64,000 nucleotides of DNA. Source: Micromonospora sp. WMMD812 (GTDB lineage Bacteria; Actinomycetota; Actinomycetes; Mycobacteriales; Micromonosporaceae). How positions within the stretch are numbered: the stretch's first letter is position 1; every line of letters begins with the position of its first letter. The position numbers and the translations under genes are program-made. Positions 54,631 through 63,095 of this stretch are shown here, piece after piece. Under the pieces are notes generated by a model that saw nothing but the letters and a program-made list of their open reading frames with translations, ran no database searches and was not told the DNA's origin. The DNA is taken from positions 6,292,501 through 6,356,500 of the forward strand of contig NZ_CP114904.1 of NCBI RefSeq assembly GCF_027497215.1. Reading direction: 5' to 3'.

Positions 54631-54869
54631 CCGGTGTGCCTGTCGCCGCGCGCCGGGCCGGTGGCGGTTTCCCTGCGACGCCGTCGGAACTCGGCCGCGT
54701 ACCGGTGACCGCCGGCCCTCCGGTCGCCGCGGACCGCGGTCCGGTGGCCGGCTCGCGTCCGCTCGCTCACGGCGTTGTCACCTCGTTGCCAATTGTCGCG
54801 CTGGGCACCCGACCTGCCGGTAGAGTCGCCCGTTCCGGCAGGGCGTGGCTGCGGATGGAGGGTAGCGGC
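54631..54869. other. Divergent intergenic region between WG and ABC genes
   Basis: About 240 bases. It should hold promoters for both divergent units. A TAGAGT hexamer at about 54821 may be the -10 of the ABC operon. No gene or clear operator seen. Confidence 0.4.
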
Positions 54870-55721
54870 GTGGGCTCGGTCACCGCCACTGTGGCACCGG
54901 CCACCCTGACAAACGTTATCCGATCGTTTCGGACATTTGTGGCTATAGCCGTATCCGGCTTTCGACGATACTCCACCTACCGGCAGGCCGCGGTGGCCGG
55001 CGTCGTCACGAACGTGGTGTTCGGCTTTCTCCGCTGCTACGTGCTGCTCGCCGTGGCCGGCGCTGCCGGTTCCGCGGCCGGGTACGACCGGGAGCAGCTG
55101 GCCACCTTCGTCTGGGTCGGACAGGGCCTGCTCGCCGTGGTGCTGCTCTGGGGCTGGACGGAGCTGGCCGAACGGATCCGTACCGGCGACGTCACCGCGG
55201 ACCTGCTCCGGCCGGTCCACCCGGTGACCGCCTACCTCGCCGCCGACCTGGGTCGCGCCGGGTACGCCGCGCTGGCGCGACTGCTGCCGCCGGTGCTGGT
55301 CGGTCCGCTCTTCTTCGACCTGCGCCTGCCGACCCGCTGGTCGACGGCACCGCTCTTCGTGGTCTCGGCCGCCGTCGCGGTGGTGCTCTGCTTCGCCTGC
55401 CGGTTCCTGGTCAACGCCACCGCGTACTGGCTGGAGGACGTGAGGGGCCCCCTGATGCTGTGGACGCTCGGCTCTGGCGTGCTGGCCGGCCTCTACTTCC
55501 CGCTGCGCTTCCTGCCGGAGTGGCTGCACCTGCCACTGTGGATCGCCACGCCGTTCCCGAGCCTCCTCCAGACCCCGCTCGACGTGCTGGTCGAACGGGA
55601 CTCCGCCGGTGTGCAGGTGGGGCTGGTCGCCCTCCAGGTCGGCTGGGCCGCGCTGCTGCTGGCCGCCTGCCGGCTGGTGCAGCGCCGCGCCGAGCGTCGA
55701 CTGGTGGTGCAGGGTGGCTGA
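54870..55721 (+). CDS. ABC-2 type exporter permease, subunit 1
   Basis: A 283-residue permease with six helices, of the COG4587-like ABC-2 permease group that pairs with COG3694 and COG4586 proteins. It begins with FRTFVAIAVSGFRRYSTYRQAAV and has RTGDVTADLLRPVHPVTAY, typical of this group. The GTG at 54870 is chosen because GGAGGG lies seven bases upstream. First gene of a three-gene overlapping operon. Substrate unknown. Confidence 0.85.
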   Translation: MGSVTATVAPATLTNVIRSFRTFVAIAVSGFRRYSTYRQAAVAGVVTNVVFGFLRCYVLLAVAGAAGSAAGYDREQLATFVWVGQGLLAVVLLWGWTELAERIRTGDVTADLLRPVHPVTAYLAADLGRAGYAALARLLPPVLVGPLFFDLRLPTRWSTAPLFVVSAAVAVVLCFACRFLVNATAYWLEDVRGPLMLWTLGSGVLAGLYFPLRFLPEWLHLPLWIATPFPSLLQTPLDVLVERDSAGVQVGLVALQVGWAALLLAACRLVQRRAERRLVVQGG

Positions 55722-56529
55722 GCGGCCGGGCGGAACGCTGACCGCGTACCGGGCGTTGCTCGGCGCGCAGGCCCGGTCGCAGACCGCCTACCGCGCCTCG
55801 TTCGCGGTCGATCTCGTGGGCAACGTCGGGGCCACCGTCTTCGACGTGGTGACCGTGCTGGTCCTCTTCGGGGTGACCCGGGAGCTGGGCGGGTTCACAT
55901 TGCGCGAGACGCTCGTCATGGTGGGCCTCTCCGCCTGCGCGTTCGCCACCGCCGACCTCCTGGTCGGCAATATCGAGCGCATTCCCCGGTATGTACGCAC
56001 CGGCCTTCTGGACGCGGTGCTGCTCCGACCGCTCGGGGCCCTGCCCCAGCTGCTGCTCATGGACCTGCCGCTGCGCAAGGTCTCGCGGGCGCTGTTCGGG
56101 CTCGCCGTCTGGGTCGGCGCGGTCGCCTCGGCCGGCATCGACTGGACCCTCGGCCGGGCCGTGCTGGTGGTGCTCGCCCCGGTCGCCGGGGTGGTCTTTT
56201 TCGGTTCAATCTTCGTGGCCACCGCGACCGTGTCGTTCTTCTGGGTCGAGTCGGGCGAGCTGGCCAACTCCGTGACGTACGGCGGGCGTGACTTCACGTC
56301 GTACCCGGTCACCGTCTACGGCGGCTGGTTCCGCTCGCTCTTCGCGTACGGCCTGGGGTTCGCCTTCGTCAGCTACCACCCGGCGCTGGCCCTGCTCGGC
56401 CGTGCCGACCCGGTCGGCCTGCCGGCCTGGGTGGGCTGGGCCGCGCCCGGCGTCGCGGTGGTCGCCGCCGCGACCGCCGCCGCGGCCTGGCGCGTGGGAA
56501 TCCGCCACTACCGGAGTACGGGGTCATGA
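55714..56529 (+). CDS. ABC-2 type exporter permease, subunit 2
   Basis: A 271-residue permease of the COG3694-like group with six helices. AYRALLGAQARSQTAYRASF, RYVRTGLLDAVLLRPLGALPQLL and the central YGGRDFTSYPVTVYG motif are diagnostic. The GTG start overlaps the previous gene by eight bases. It probably forms the heterodimeric membrane channel with subunit 1. Confidence 0.87.
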   Translation: MAERPGGTLTAYRALLGAQARSQTAYRASFAVDLVGNVGATVFDVVTVLVLFGVTRELGGFTLRETLVMVGLSACAFATADLLVGNIERIPRYVRTGLLDAVLLRPLGALPQLLLMDLPLRKVSRALFGLAVWVGAVASAGIDWTLGRAVLVVLAPVAGVVFFGSIFVATATVSFFWVESGELANSVTYGGRDFTSYPVTVYGGWFRSLFAYGLGFAFVSYHPALALLGRADPVGLPAWVGWAAPGVAVVAAATAAAAWRVGIRHYRSTGS

Positions 56530-57596
56530 CAGCTGTCATCCACGCGCGCGGGCTGCGCAGGGAGTTCACGGTACGGGTGAAGACCGGCCGGCTGCGCCGG
56601 GAGAAGCGGGTCCGCGCCGCGGTCGACGGGATCGACCTCGTGGTGGAGCGGGGCGAGACGCTCGGCTACATCGGCCCGAACGGCGCCGGCAAGTCCACCA
56701 CCCTGAAGATGCTCACCGGGGTGCTGATGCCGACCGCCGGCGAGGTACGCGTCTGCGGGCTGCGTCCGGTGGCCCAGCGCACCCGCCTCGCGAGACGCAT
56801 CGGCGTGGTCTTCGGGCAGCGGTCGCAGCTGTGGTGGGACCTGCCGCTCGGGGAGTCCTTCGACCTGCTCCGGCACATCTACCGGGTGCCGGCCGCCGAC
56901 CATGCGGCCCGGCTGCGCCGCTGCCGCGCCCTGCTCGACCTGGACGGCTTCCTGGACGTCCCGGTCCGGCAACTCTCGCTGGGGCAGCGGATGCGCGGCG
57001 AGCTGACCGCCGCGCTGCTGCACGGCCCGGAGGTGCTCTTCCTCGACGAGCCGACCATCGGTCTGGACGTGGTCAGCCGGCAGGCGGTTCGGGGCTTCCT
57101 CGACGAGCTGGGCCGGGCGGGCGACACGACTCTGGTGCTGACGACCCACGACCTCGCCGACATCGAGCGGCTCTGCCGGCGGCTGGTGGTGGTCGACCAC
57201 GGGCGGGTCGTGCACGACGGCTCGATCGCGCAGCTGCACCGCCGGTACGGCTCGCGCCGGCTGGTCGTCGCCGACCTGGACGCCCCGCTGCCGGAGCCGC
57301 CGGTGCTGCCCGGGGCGCCGCTGCACCGCGTGGCGGCGGACGGCCGCCGGCTGGTGTACGCGCTGGAGTCCGCCGGGGTGCCTGAGGTGGTCTCCGCGTT
57401 GGCCGGGCTCGGCAGCCTGCGGGACATCGCGGTCGTCGAGCCGGACATCGAGGAGGTGGTGGCCCGCCTCTACCGGTCGCCGGCCGGTGACGTCGACGCG
57501 GCTGCCGCGGTGTCGCCGGCCGACCCGGTGCCGGTGGCCGGTGGCTCCACCGGTGGCCCGCCGGCTGGACCGGATCCGGCCGCGGCGAACGGGTGA
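56526..57596 (+). CDS. ABC exporter ATP-binding protein
   Basis: A 356-residue ATPase of the COG4586-like group. Walker A GPNGAGKSTT, Q-loop GVVFGQRSQLWWDLP, signature LSLGQRMRGE, Walker B VLFLDEPTIGLD and switch His in TTHD. A C-terminal regulatory part and an Ala/Pro-rich tail follow. Its ATG overlaps the stop of subunit 2 (ATGA). The three genes form one exporter; the cargo cannot be told. The gene stops seven bases from the converging XRE-cupin gene. Confidence 0.92.
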   Translation: MTAVIHARGLRREFTVRVKTGRLRREKRVRAAVDGIDLVVERGETLGYIGPNGAGKSTTLKMLTGVLMPTAGEVRVCGLRPVAQRTRLARRIGVVFGQRSQLWWDLPLGESFDLLRHIYRVPAADHAARLRRCRALLDLDGFLDVPVRQLSLGQRMRGELTAALLHGPEVLFLDEPTIGLDVVSRQAVRGFLDELGRAGDTTLVLTTHDLADIERLCRRLVVVDHGRVVHDGSIAQLHRRYGSRRLVVADLDAPLPEPPVLPGAPLHRVAADGRRLVYALESAGVPEVVSALAGLGSLRDIAVVEPDIEEVVARLYRSPAGDVDAAAAVSPADPVPVAGGSTGGPPAGPDPAAANG

Positions 57597-57603
57597 GCGC
57601 CGG

Positions 57604-58164
57604 TCAGGGGTGTTCCATCACCAGCACTGCGAAGGTGCCGGGCAGGAGGGCCTCGTACCGGTGCGGCGCGTCCCCGGGGAATGTGGCGTAGTCGCCCGGT
57701 CCCAGCTCGACCAGGTCCTCCTCGGGGCCGACCCGGAGCCGGCCGGCGGCGACCACGACGTGCTCGACGCTGCGCGGGGTGTGCGCCTCCGCGGTGCGTA
57801 CCGCGCCGGGCTCCAGGTCGATGAGGTAGACGTCCCGGCGGGCGTGGGCCGAGCCGGCGCTGAGGAGGGTGCCGGTGAAGTCGGCGTGTTCGGAGCGGAC
57901 CCGGGGGCCGTCGCCGGCCCGGATCACCCGTACGGATGCCTGCGGCGGCTCGACCAGCCGGCTGAACGGCACGCCGAGCGCGACACCGAGCGCCCAGAGC
58001 GTCTCGACGCTGGGGTTGCCGGTGCCGGCCTCGAGCTGGGAGAGGGTGGACTTCGCGATGCCGGCCCGGCGGGCCAGTTCGGTGAGCGAGATGCCGACCC
58101 GGTCCCGTTCGCGGCGCAGCGCGGCGGCGATGGTGGCCAGCGGGGGAGCCGGTTCGGCGGGCAT
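57604..58164 (-). CDS. XRE-cupin transcriptional regulator
   Basis: A 186-residue regulator with N-terminal XRE helix-turn-helix (LRRERDRVGISLTELARRAG, AKSTLSQLEAGTGNPSVETL) and C-terminal cupin (YLIDLEPGAV, EHVVVAAGRLRVG, GDYATFPGDAPHRYEAL). This class often senses small metabolites. It diverges from azlCD, suggesting control of amino-acid export. A CGGTT-n5-AACCG dyad lies between them. Confidence 0.88.
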   Translation of the reverse strand: MPAEPAPPLATIAAALRRERDRVGISLTELARRAGIAKSTLSQLEAGTGNPSVETLWALGVALGVPFSRLVEPPQASVRVIRAGDGPRVRSEHADFTGTLLSAGSAHARRDVYLIDLEPGAVRTAEAHTPRSVEHVVVAAGRLRVGPEEDLVELGPGDYATFPGDAPHRYEALLPGTFAVLVMEHP

Positions 58165-58189
58165 TGTTCACTCCATCGGTCTGTTTGTT

Positions 58190-58204
58190 CGGTTTGACGA
58201 ACCG
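58190..58204. promoter_or_regulatory. Candidate XRE operator and azlC promoter
   Basis: Inverted repeat CGGTT-tgacg-AACCG between the XRE-cupin gene and azlC. It contains TTGACG, which can serve as the azlC -35 box with a CATCAT -10 box about 20 bases later, so binding would block the promoter. Inferred. Confidence 0.45.
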
Positions 58205-58231
58205 GTCCAGTCGTGTTCATCATGACGGACC

Positions 58232-59097
58232 ATGCGTACGGTACAACGAACGGATCCGCGGCGGATGCTCCGCGACATCGCCGCGATCGGTGCGGCGATG
58301 GTCGCGGTGGGCGCCTCGTTCGGCGCGGTGGCGGTCGCCGCCGGGCTGCCCGTCTGGGCCACGGTCACGATGTCCGTGCTGCTGTACGCGGGCGGCGCGC
58401 AGTTCATGGCGGTCGGGCTGGTGGCGGCCGGCAGCCCGCTCGCCGCGGTGCTCGCCGGCCTGCTGCTCAACGCGCGGCACCTGCCGTTCGGGCTGACCCT
58501 CGGCGACAGCATCGGGCCGCGGCTGCGGCACCGGCTGCTGGGCAGCCACCTGATGACCGACGAGACCACCGCGTTCGCGCTGGCCCACCCGCCCGGTCCG
58601 GCCCGACGGCAGGCCTTCTGGTGGGCCGGGACGCTGCTCTTCCTGGCCTGGAACCTGGGCACCCTGCTCGGCGTGCTGGCGGGCGGAGTGGTCGGCGACC
58701 CGGCCGCGCTGGGCCTGGACGCCGCGTTTCCGGCCGGGCTGATCGCGCTGCTGCTGCCGAGCATGCGGGACCGGGACACCCGGCGGGCCGCGGTGGCCGG
58801 CGCGGTGCTCGCGGTGCTCGCCACCCCGCTGCTGCCGGCCGGGCTGCCGGTGCTGCTCGCCCTGGACGGCCCGGCCGTGCTCGCGTTGCGCCGCCGGCCG
58901 TCCGGACCAGGCCGTCACGAGGGTGGTGGGCCGACGGCCGACGAGCCGGCCGGGCCGGGCGCTGCGGGAGACCCAGGCGGCCCGGCCGGGGAAGGCGCGG
59001 CGACGTGGCCGGGCGTGCCCGCCGTGCGCTCGCCGGGGCGGCCGGTCTGCCGACCACCGCCGTGCCGGACCTGCGGGCGGGGGAGGCGGCGTGCTGA
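58232..59097 (+). CDS. azlC: AzlC family amino-acid exporter large subunit, probable frameshift
   Basis: Branched-chain amino-acid exporter large subunit. The frame from the ATG at 58232 encodes typical AzlC helices: IAAIGAAMVAVGASFGAVAV, YAGGAQFMAVGLVAAGSPL, LLNARHLPFGLTL and HLMTDETTAFAL, up to about residue 235. After about 58910 the frame loses membrane character and runs without a stop through azlD in another frame (to 59662). The alternative frame ends at 59097 with ALAGAAGLPTTAVPDLRAGE, overlapping the azlD start as in normal azlCD pairs. I therefore give 59097 as the likely end and suspect a one-base indel between about 58900 and 59010. Confidence 0.7.
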
Positions 59098-59399
59098 TCG
59101 CGGTGATCCTCGCGCTGGCCGCCGGCACCTACGGCTTCCGGGTCGCCGGGGTGCTGCTGCGGGACCGGCTCGACCTGCCGGAATGGGCCCGCCATCTGCT
59201 GCCGGTCGGCGCCGCCGCGCTGCTGGCCGCGCTGGCCGCCACCGCCGCGCTCACCGAGGCCGGCTCGTTCGCCGGCTGGGCGCGGCCGGCCGGGGTGCTG
59301 GTCGGCGTGCTGCTGGCCTGGCGGCGGGCGCCGTTCGTGCTGGTCGTGGTCGCGGCGGCGGCCACCACGGCGCTGTTGCGCCTGGCCGGCCTGCCCTGA
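59091..59399 (+). CDS. azlD: AzlD family amino-acid exporter small subunit
   Basis: A 102-residue membrane protein with four helices: LIAVILALAAGTYGFRVAGV, HLLPVGAAALLAALAATAAL, PAGVLVGVLLAWRRAPFVLVV, then a last short helix. Length and helix pattern fit AzlD, the partner of AzlC in amino-acid export. GTG start at 59091, with GGGAGG four bases upstream. Confidence 0.88.
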   Translation: MLIAVILALAAGTYGFRVAGVLLRDRLDLPEWARHLLPVGAAALLAALAATAALTEAGSFAGWARPAGVLVGVLLAWRRAPFVLVVVAAAATTALLRLAGLP

Positions 59400-59583
59400 C
59401 CGACGCGGGCCACCGGGCGGGGTCGACCCGGCGTCGGGCCGCCGGGCGGTCGGATCCTGCGTCCGGCCACCGGACGGCGTCGGACCCTGCGGTCAGGCCT
59501 TCGGGCGGTTCGGACGGGCGTCAGGCCGCCGCTCGGGTCGGTGGGGGCGTCGGCCGCGGGCTGTGGCGCCGGGCCGAACGGGG
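59400..59583. other. Convergent intergenic region with short direct repeats
   Basis: About 180 bases between azlD and the DUF3043 gene. It has loose repeats of CCACCGGRCGGCGTCGGA and GGGCCGCCGGGCGG. Short dyads exist but no clear single terminator. Confidence 0.4.
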
Positions 59584-60186
59584 TCAGACCGGGTCGCCGA
59601 TCTTGACGCGGGGGCCCGGGGCCCGCATCCGGCGGAAGGTGATCGAGCGCATGATCGCGTAGAGGTAGAGCGAGCCCATCCGCTGCTCGGTCTTGGGGAA
59701 CCGCTCGCGGACCAGCTTGCCGATCTTGCGGGAGATCAGGATCGAGTCGACCACCACGCCCAGGGCGAGCGCGCCCCAGAGCACGTTGGAGACCAGCCGG
59801 ACCACCGGGGGCATCGCCGCGTTCGACCCGATCAGCACGATCAGCGCACCGCCGAAGAACCAGGTGCCGATCGTGCGCCGGGAGTCGACCACGTTGCGGG
59901 CCAGCAGGCGCTCAGGGCCGCGGTCGCGTGGGCCACCCTCGCGGCGGAACTCGGCGGCCGCCTCGGCCCGCAGCTCCCGGCGGCGCTCCCGCGCCTCCTC
60001 CTTGCTCAGCGGCTTGCTGGACGTGCCGCCGGGACGCCGGCCCACCGTCGGCCGCTTGGGGGTCTCGCGCCCCTTGGCCGGTGTGTAGCCGCGCGAACGG
60101 GCGGACTCGGACGCCTCGTCGGGCGTCACGGAGGTGACGGCCTCGTCGACGAGGTCGGCGGACTTGCGGCGAAACAACGACGGCAC
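59584..60186 (-). CDS. DUF3043 domain membrane protein
   Basis: A 200-residue protein of the DUF3043 family, restricted to actinobacteria. The first about 100 residues are charged ([40 protein letters not shown]); two helices follow (TIGTWFFGGALIVLIGS and LVSNVLWGALALGVVVDSIL) and a basic C-terminus. The GTG at 60186 is preferred because TACCCT lies six bases upstream (leaderless). Function unknown. Confidence 0.85.
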   Translation of the reverse strand: MPSLFRRKSADLVDEAVTSVTPDEASESARSRGYTPAKGRETPKRPTVGRRPGGTSSKPLSKEEARERRRELRAEAAAEFRREGGPRDRGPERLLARNVVDSRRTIGTWFFGGALIVLIGSNAAMPPVVRLVSNVLWGALALGVVVDSILISRKIGKLVRERFPKTEQRMGSLYLYAIMRSITFRRMRAPGPRVKIGDPV

Positions 60187-60209
60187 GCGGAAAGGGTAGC
60201 CAAACGTTG

Positions 60210-60241
60210 GCGCCCGGTGCACATCGCGGTGCACCGGGCGC
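60210..60241 (-). terminator. Terminator after the MurA-family gene
   Basis: Perfect 13-base arms (GCGCCCGGTGCAC) with a six-base loop, 17 bases past the minus-strand stop codon. Confidence 0.75.
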
Positions 60242-60258
60242 GAACGGAGTGAGTGAGA

Positions 60259-61614
60259 TTACGGACGTTCGGCGTGCGCGCCCAGGTCGGCGAGCTTCGC
60301 CTCGAAGTCCTCGTAGCCCCGGTTGATCAGGTCGACGCCGTACACCCGGGAGGTGCCCTCGGCGGCCAGCGCCGCGATCAGGTGGCTGAACCCGGCCCGC
60401 AGGTCCGGGATGACCAGGTCGGCCGCGTGCAGCTTGCTCGGGCCGGCGATCACCGCCGAGTGCTTGAAGTTGCGCCGGCCGAAGCGGCACGGGGTGCCGC
60501 CCAGGCAGTCCCGGTAGACCTGGATGTTGGCGCCCATCGAGTTCAGCGCCTCGGTGTAGCCCAGCCGCTGCTCGTAGACCGTCTCGTGGACGATCGACAG
60601 GCCCCGGGCCTGGGTGAGCGCCACGACGAGGGGCTGCTGCCAGTCGGTCATGAAACCGGGGTGCACGTCGGTCTCGAGCGCGACGGACTTCAGCTCGCCG
60701 CCCGGGTGCCAGAACCGGATGCCGCCCTCCTGGCCCGGGTCGCCCAGCTTCGGCGGCCGGGTGTCGGTGACCTCGTACTCGCCGCCGACCGAGCGGAAGA
60801 TGTTCAGGAAGGTCATCATGTCCGCCTGCTGCGCGCCGAGCACCTCGACGTGGCCGCGGGTGGCCAGCGCGGCCGCGGCCCAACTCGCCGCCTCGATCCG
60901 GTCCGGGATCGGCCGGTGCGTGTAGCCGTGCAGCTTGGGCACACCCTGGATCTCGATCACCCGGTCGGTGTGCACCTTGATGATCGCGCCCATCTTCTGC
61001 AGCACGCAGATCAGGTCGATGATCTCCGGCTCCACCGCGGCGTTGCGCAGCTCGGTGACGCCCTCGGCCATCACCGCGGTGAGCAGCACCTGCTCGGTCG
61101 CCCCGACGCTCGGGTACGGCAGCGCGAACTTGGTGCCGTGCAGCCCGTTCGGCGCCGACAGGTGCAGGCCCTCGGGGCGCTTGTCGACGGTGGCGCCGAA
61201 CTCGCGCAGCGCCTGGAGGTGGAAGTCGATCGGCCGGGGCCCGATGTGGCAGCCGCCGAGGTCGGGGATGAAGGCGTGCCCCAGCCGGTGCAGCAGCGGC
61301 CCGCAGAACAGGATCGGGATCCGGCTGGATCCCGCGTGCACGTTGATCTGGTCGGTGCTGGCGCTCTCGACGTTCGCCGGGTCGAAGACGAGCTCGCCGT
61401 CCTCGTCGCCGTCGGTCACCTTGACGCCGTGCAGCCCGAGCAGGCCTCGGACCACCTCGACGTCGCGGATGTTCGGCACGTCGAACAGCCGGCTCGGGCT
61501 GTCGCCGAGCAGCGCGGCGACCATCGCCTTGGAGACCAGGTTCTTCGCGCCGCGCACGCGGATCCGCCCTTCCAGCGGAGTGCCTCCGTGCACGACCAGG
61601 ACGTCGTCGGTCAA
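60259..61614 (-). CDS. murA: MurA-family UDP-GlcNAc 1-carboxyvinyltransferase
   Basis: A 451-residue enolpyruvyl transferase, the first committed enzyme of peptidoglycan synthesis. Two inside-out alpha/beta domains. LEGRIRVRGAKNLVSKAMVAALL has the substrate-binding GAKN; GPLLHRLGHAFIPDLGGCHIGPRPIDFHL carries the loop Cys that PEP and fosfomycin modify (CHIG instead of the common CAIG). YTHRPIPDRIEAASW has the catalytic Asp. I start at TTG 61614 because GGAGG lies five bases upstream; the frame continues upstream without protein-like sequence. A paralogue elsewhere cannot be excluded. Confidence 0.88.
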   Translation of the reverse strand: MTDDVLVVHGGTPLEGRIRVRGAKNLVSKAMVAALLGDSPSRLFDVPNIRDVEVVRGLLGLHGVKVTDGDEDGELVFDPANVESASTDQINVHAGSSRIPILFCGPLLHRLGHAFIPDLGGCHIGPRPIDFHLQALREFGATVDKRPEGLHLSAPNGLHGTKFALPYPSVGATEQVLLTAVMAEGVTELRNAAVEPEIIDLICVLQKMGAIIKVHTDRVIEIQGVPKLHGYTHRPIPDRIEAASWAAAALATRGHVEVLGAQQADMMTFLNIFRSVGGEYEVTDTRPPKLGDPGQEGGIRFWHPGGELKSVALETDVHPGFMTDWQQPLVVALTQARGLSIVHETVYEQRLGYTEALNSMGANIQVYRDCLGGTPCRFGRRNFKHSAVIAGPSKLHAADLVIPDLRAGFSHLIAALAAEGTSRVYGVDLINRGYEDFEAKLADLGAHAERP

Positions 61615-61827
61615 CGCAACCTCCAGCGCGTCGGTGCTGCTGTGTTGATGGTGGGGCCCACGATGGTCACCGCTACCCCGGATGCGGCTGTGGTGAAACA
61701 CGTCCGCCTGCGTCGTCGCTCCGGCAGCATAGTCCTCGGACGCGAACATGGAACCGGTCACACCGCCCGCAGCGTGTTAATCGGGCCATCCCGCACTAAT
61801 GCGTACCAAGGGCGCTACGCAGAGTGA
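61615..61827. other. Leader and promoter region of the MurA-family gene
   Basis: About 210 bases between nadA's stop codon and the start codon of the enolpyruvyl transferase. It contains AT-richer patches (GCATTAGTGCGG, GATTAACACG on the minus strand) that may be promoter elements. No gene supported. Confidence 0.35.
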
Positions 61828-63036
61828 TCAGCTGGCGGTCGGCGGCGGAGTGTCGGCGCCGGGCAGCGCGAGCATCTGGTCCAGTGCCACCCGGGCGTGG
61901 TGGGCGGTGTCCGGGTCGACGGTGATCTGGTTCACCACGCGGCCGGCCACCAGCTCCTCGAGCGCCCAGACCAGGTGCGGCAGGTCGATCCGGTTCATCG
62001 TCGAGCAGTAGCAGACCGCCCGGTCGAGGAACATGATCTGCTTGTCCGGGTGGGCCAGCGCGAGCCGGCGCACCAGGTTGAGCTCCGTGCCCACCGCCCA
62101 GGCCGAGCCGGCCGGCGCCGCCTCGATGGTCTTGATGATGTACTCGGTGGAGCCAACGTGATCCGCCGCGGTGACCACCTCGTGCCGGCACTCCGGGTGG
62201 ACCAGCACGTTCACCCCGGGCACCCGCTCGCGGACGTCGTCGACGCTGTCGAGGGTGAACCGGCCGTGCACCGAGCAGTGCCCGCGCCAGAGGATCATCT
62301 TCGCGTCGCGCAGCTGCTGCGGGGTCAGCCCACCGTTCGGCTTGTGCGGGTCGTAGAGCACGCAGTCGTCCAGCGAGTAGCCCATCTCCAGCACGGCCGT
62401 GTTGCGGCCCAGGTGCTGGTCGGGCAGGAAGAGCACCTTCGACCCCTGCTCGAACGCCCAGTCCAGGGCCCGCTTCGCGTTGGACGAGGTGCAGACCAGC
62501 CCGCCGTGGCGCCCCACGAAGCCCTTGATGTCCGCCGAGGAGTTCATGTAGGTGACCGGGACGGTCTGCTCCGCGATCCCCAGCTCGGCCAGCGCGTCCC
62601 AGGCCGCCTCGACCTGCCCCAGCACCGCCATGTCCGCCATCGAGCAGCCGGCGGCTAGGTCGGGCAGGATCACCTTCTGGGCGTCGGAGGTGAGGATGTC
62701 GGCGCTCTCGGCCATGAAGTGCACGCCGCAGAAGACGATGTACTCCGCGTCCGGCCGGGCCGCCGCCTCCCGGGCCAGCTTGAACGAGTCGCCGGTGACG
62801 TCGGCGAACTGGATCACCTCGTCGCGCTGGTAGTGGTGGCCCAGCACGAACACCTTGGTGCCCAACGCCGCCTTCGCCGCCGCCGCCCGGGCCACCAGAT
62901 CCGGGTCGCTCGGCGCCGGCAGGTCGCCCGGACACTCCACGCCGCGCTCGGTGGACGGGTCGCCGCCCCGGCCGAGCAACAGCAGTGCCGTGGCGGTGTT
63001 TGAGGGCTCTACCCAGGTCGAAGTCACGTCCTCCAT
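61828..63036 (-). CDS. nadA: Quinolinate synthase A
   Basis: A 402-residue iron-sulfur enzyme that condenses iminoaspartate and dihydroxyacetone phosphate to quinolinate in NAD synthesis. Triplicated fold with cluster cysteines in VFCGVHFMAES, VHPECRHEV and RAVCYCSTMNR; GHHYQRDEVIQFADVTGDS is the family signature. An ATG at 63036 is used, with no other good start. nadB and nadC are not in the window, so it stands apart here. Confidence 0.95.
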   Translation of the reverse strand: MEDVTSTWVEPSNTATALLLLGRGGDPSTERGVECPGDLPAPSDPDLVARAAAAKAALGTKVFVLGHHYQRDEVIQFADVTGDSFKLAREAAARPDAEYIVFCGVHFMAESADILTSDAQKVILPDLAAGCSMADMAVLGQVEAAWDALAELGIAEQTVPVTYMNSSADIKGFVGRHGGLVCTSSNAKRALDWAFEQGSKVLFLPDQHLGRNTAVLEMGYSLDDCVLYDPHKPNGGLTPQQLRDAKMILWRGHCSVHGRFTLDSVDDVRERVPGVNVLVHPECRHEVVTAADHVGSTEYIIKTIEAAPAGSAWAVGTELNLVRRLALAHPDKQIMFLDRAVCYCSTMNRIDLPHLVWALEELVAGRVVNQITVDPDTAHHARVALDQMLALPGADTPPPTAS

Positions 63037-63095
63037 GGTCCCACAGCGCGGGCGCGGCGCAGCTTCCCGCGATGTGTGCTGCCACACTGCTCGGC

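Noticed and set aside
61615..61761. N-terminal extension of the MurA-family protein
   Set aside because: The upstream residues are Gly/His/Asp-rich and unlike the family, and a GGAGG site marks the TTG at 61614.
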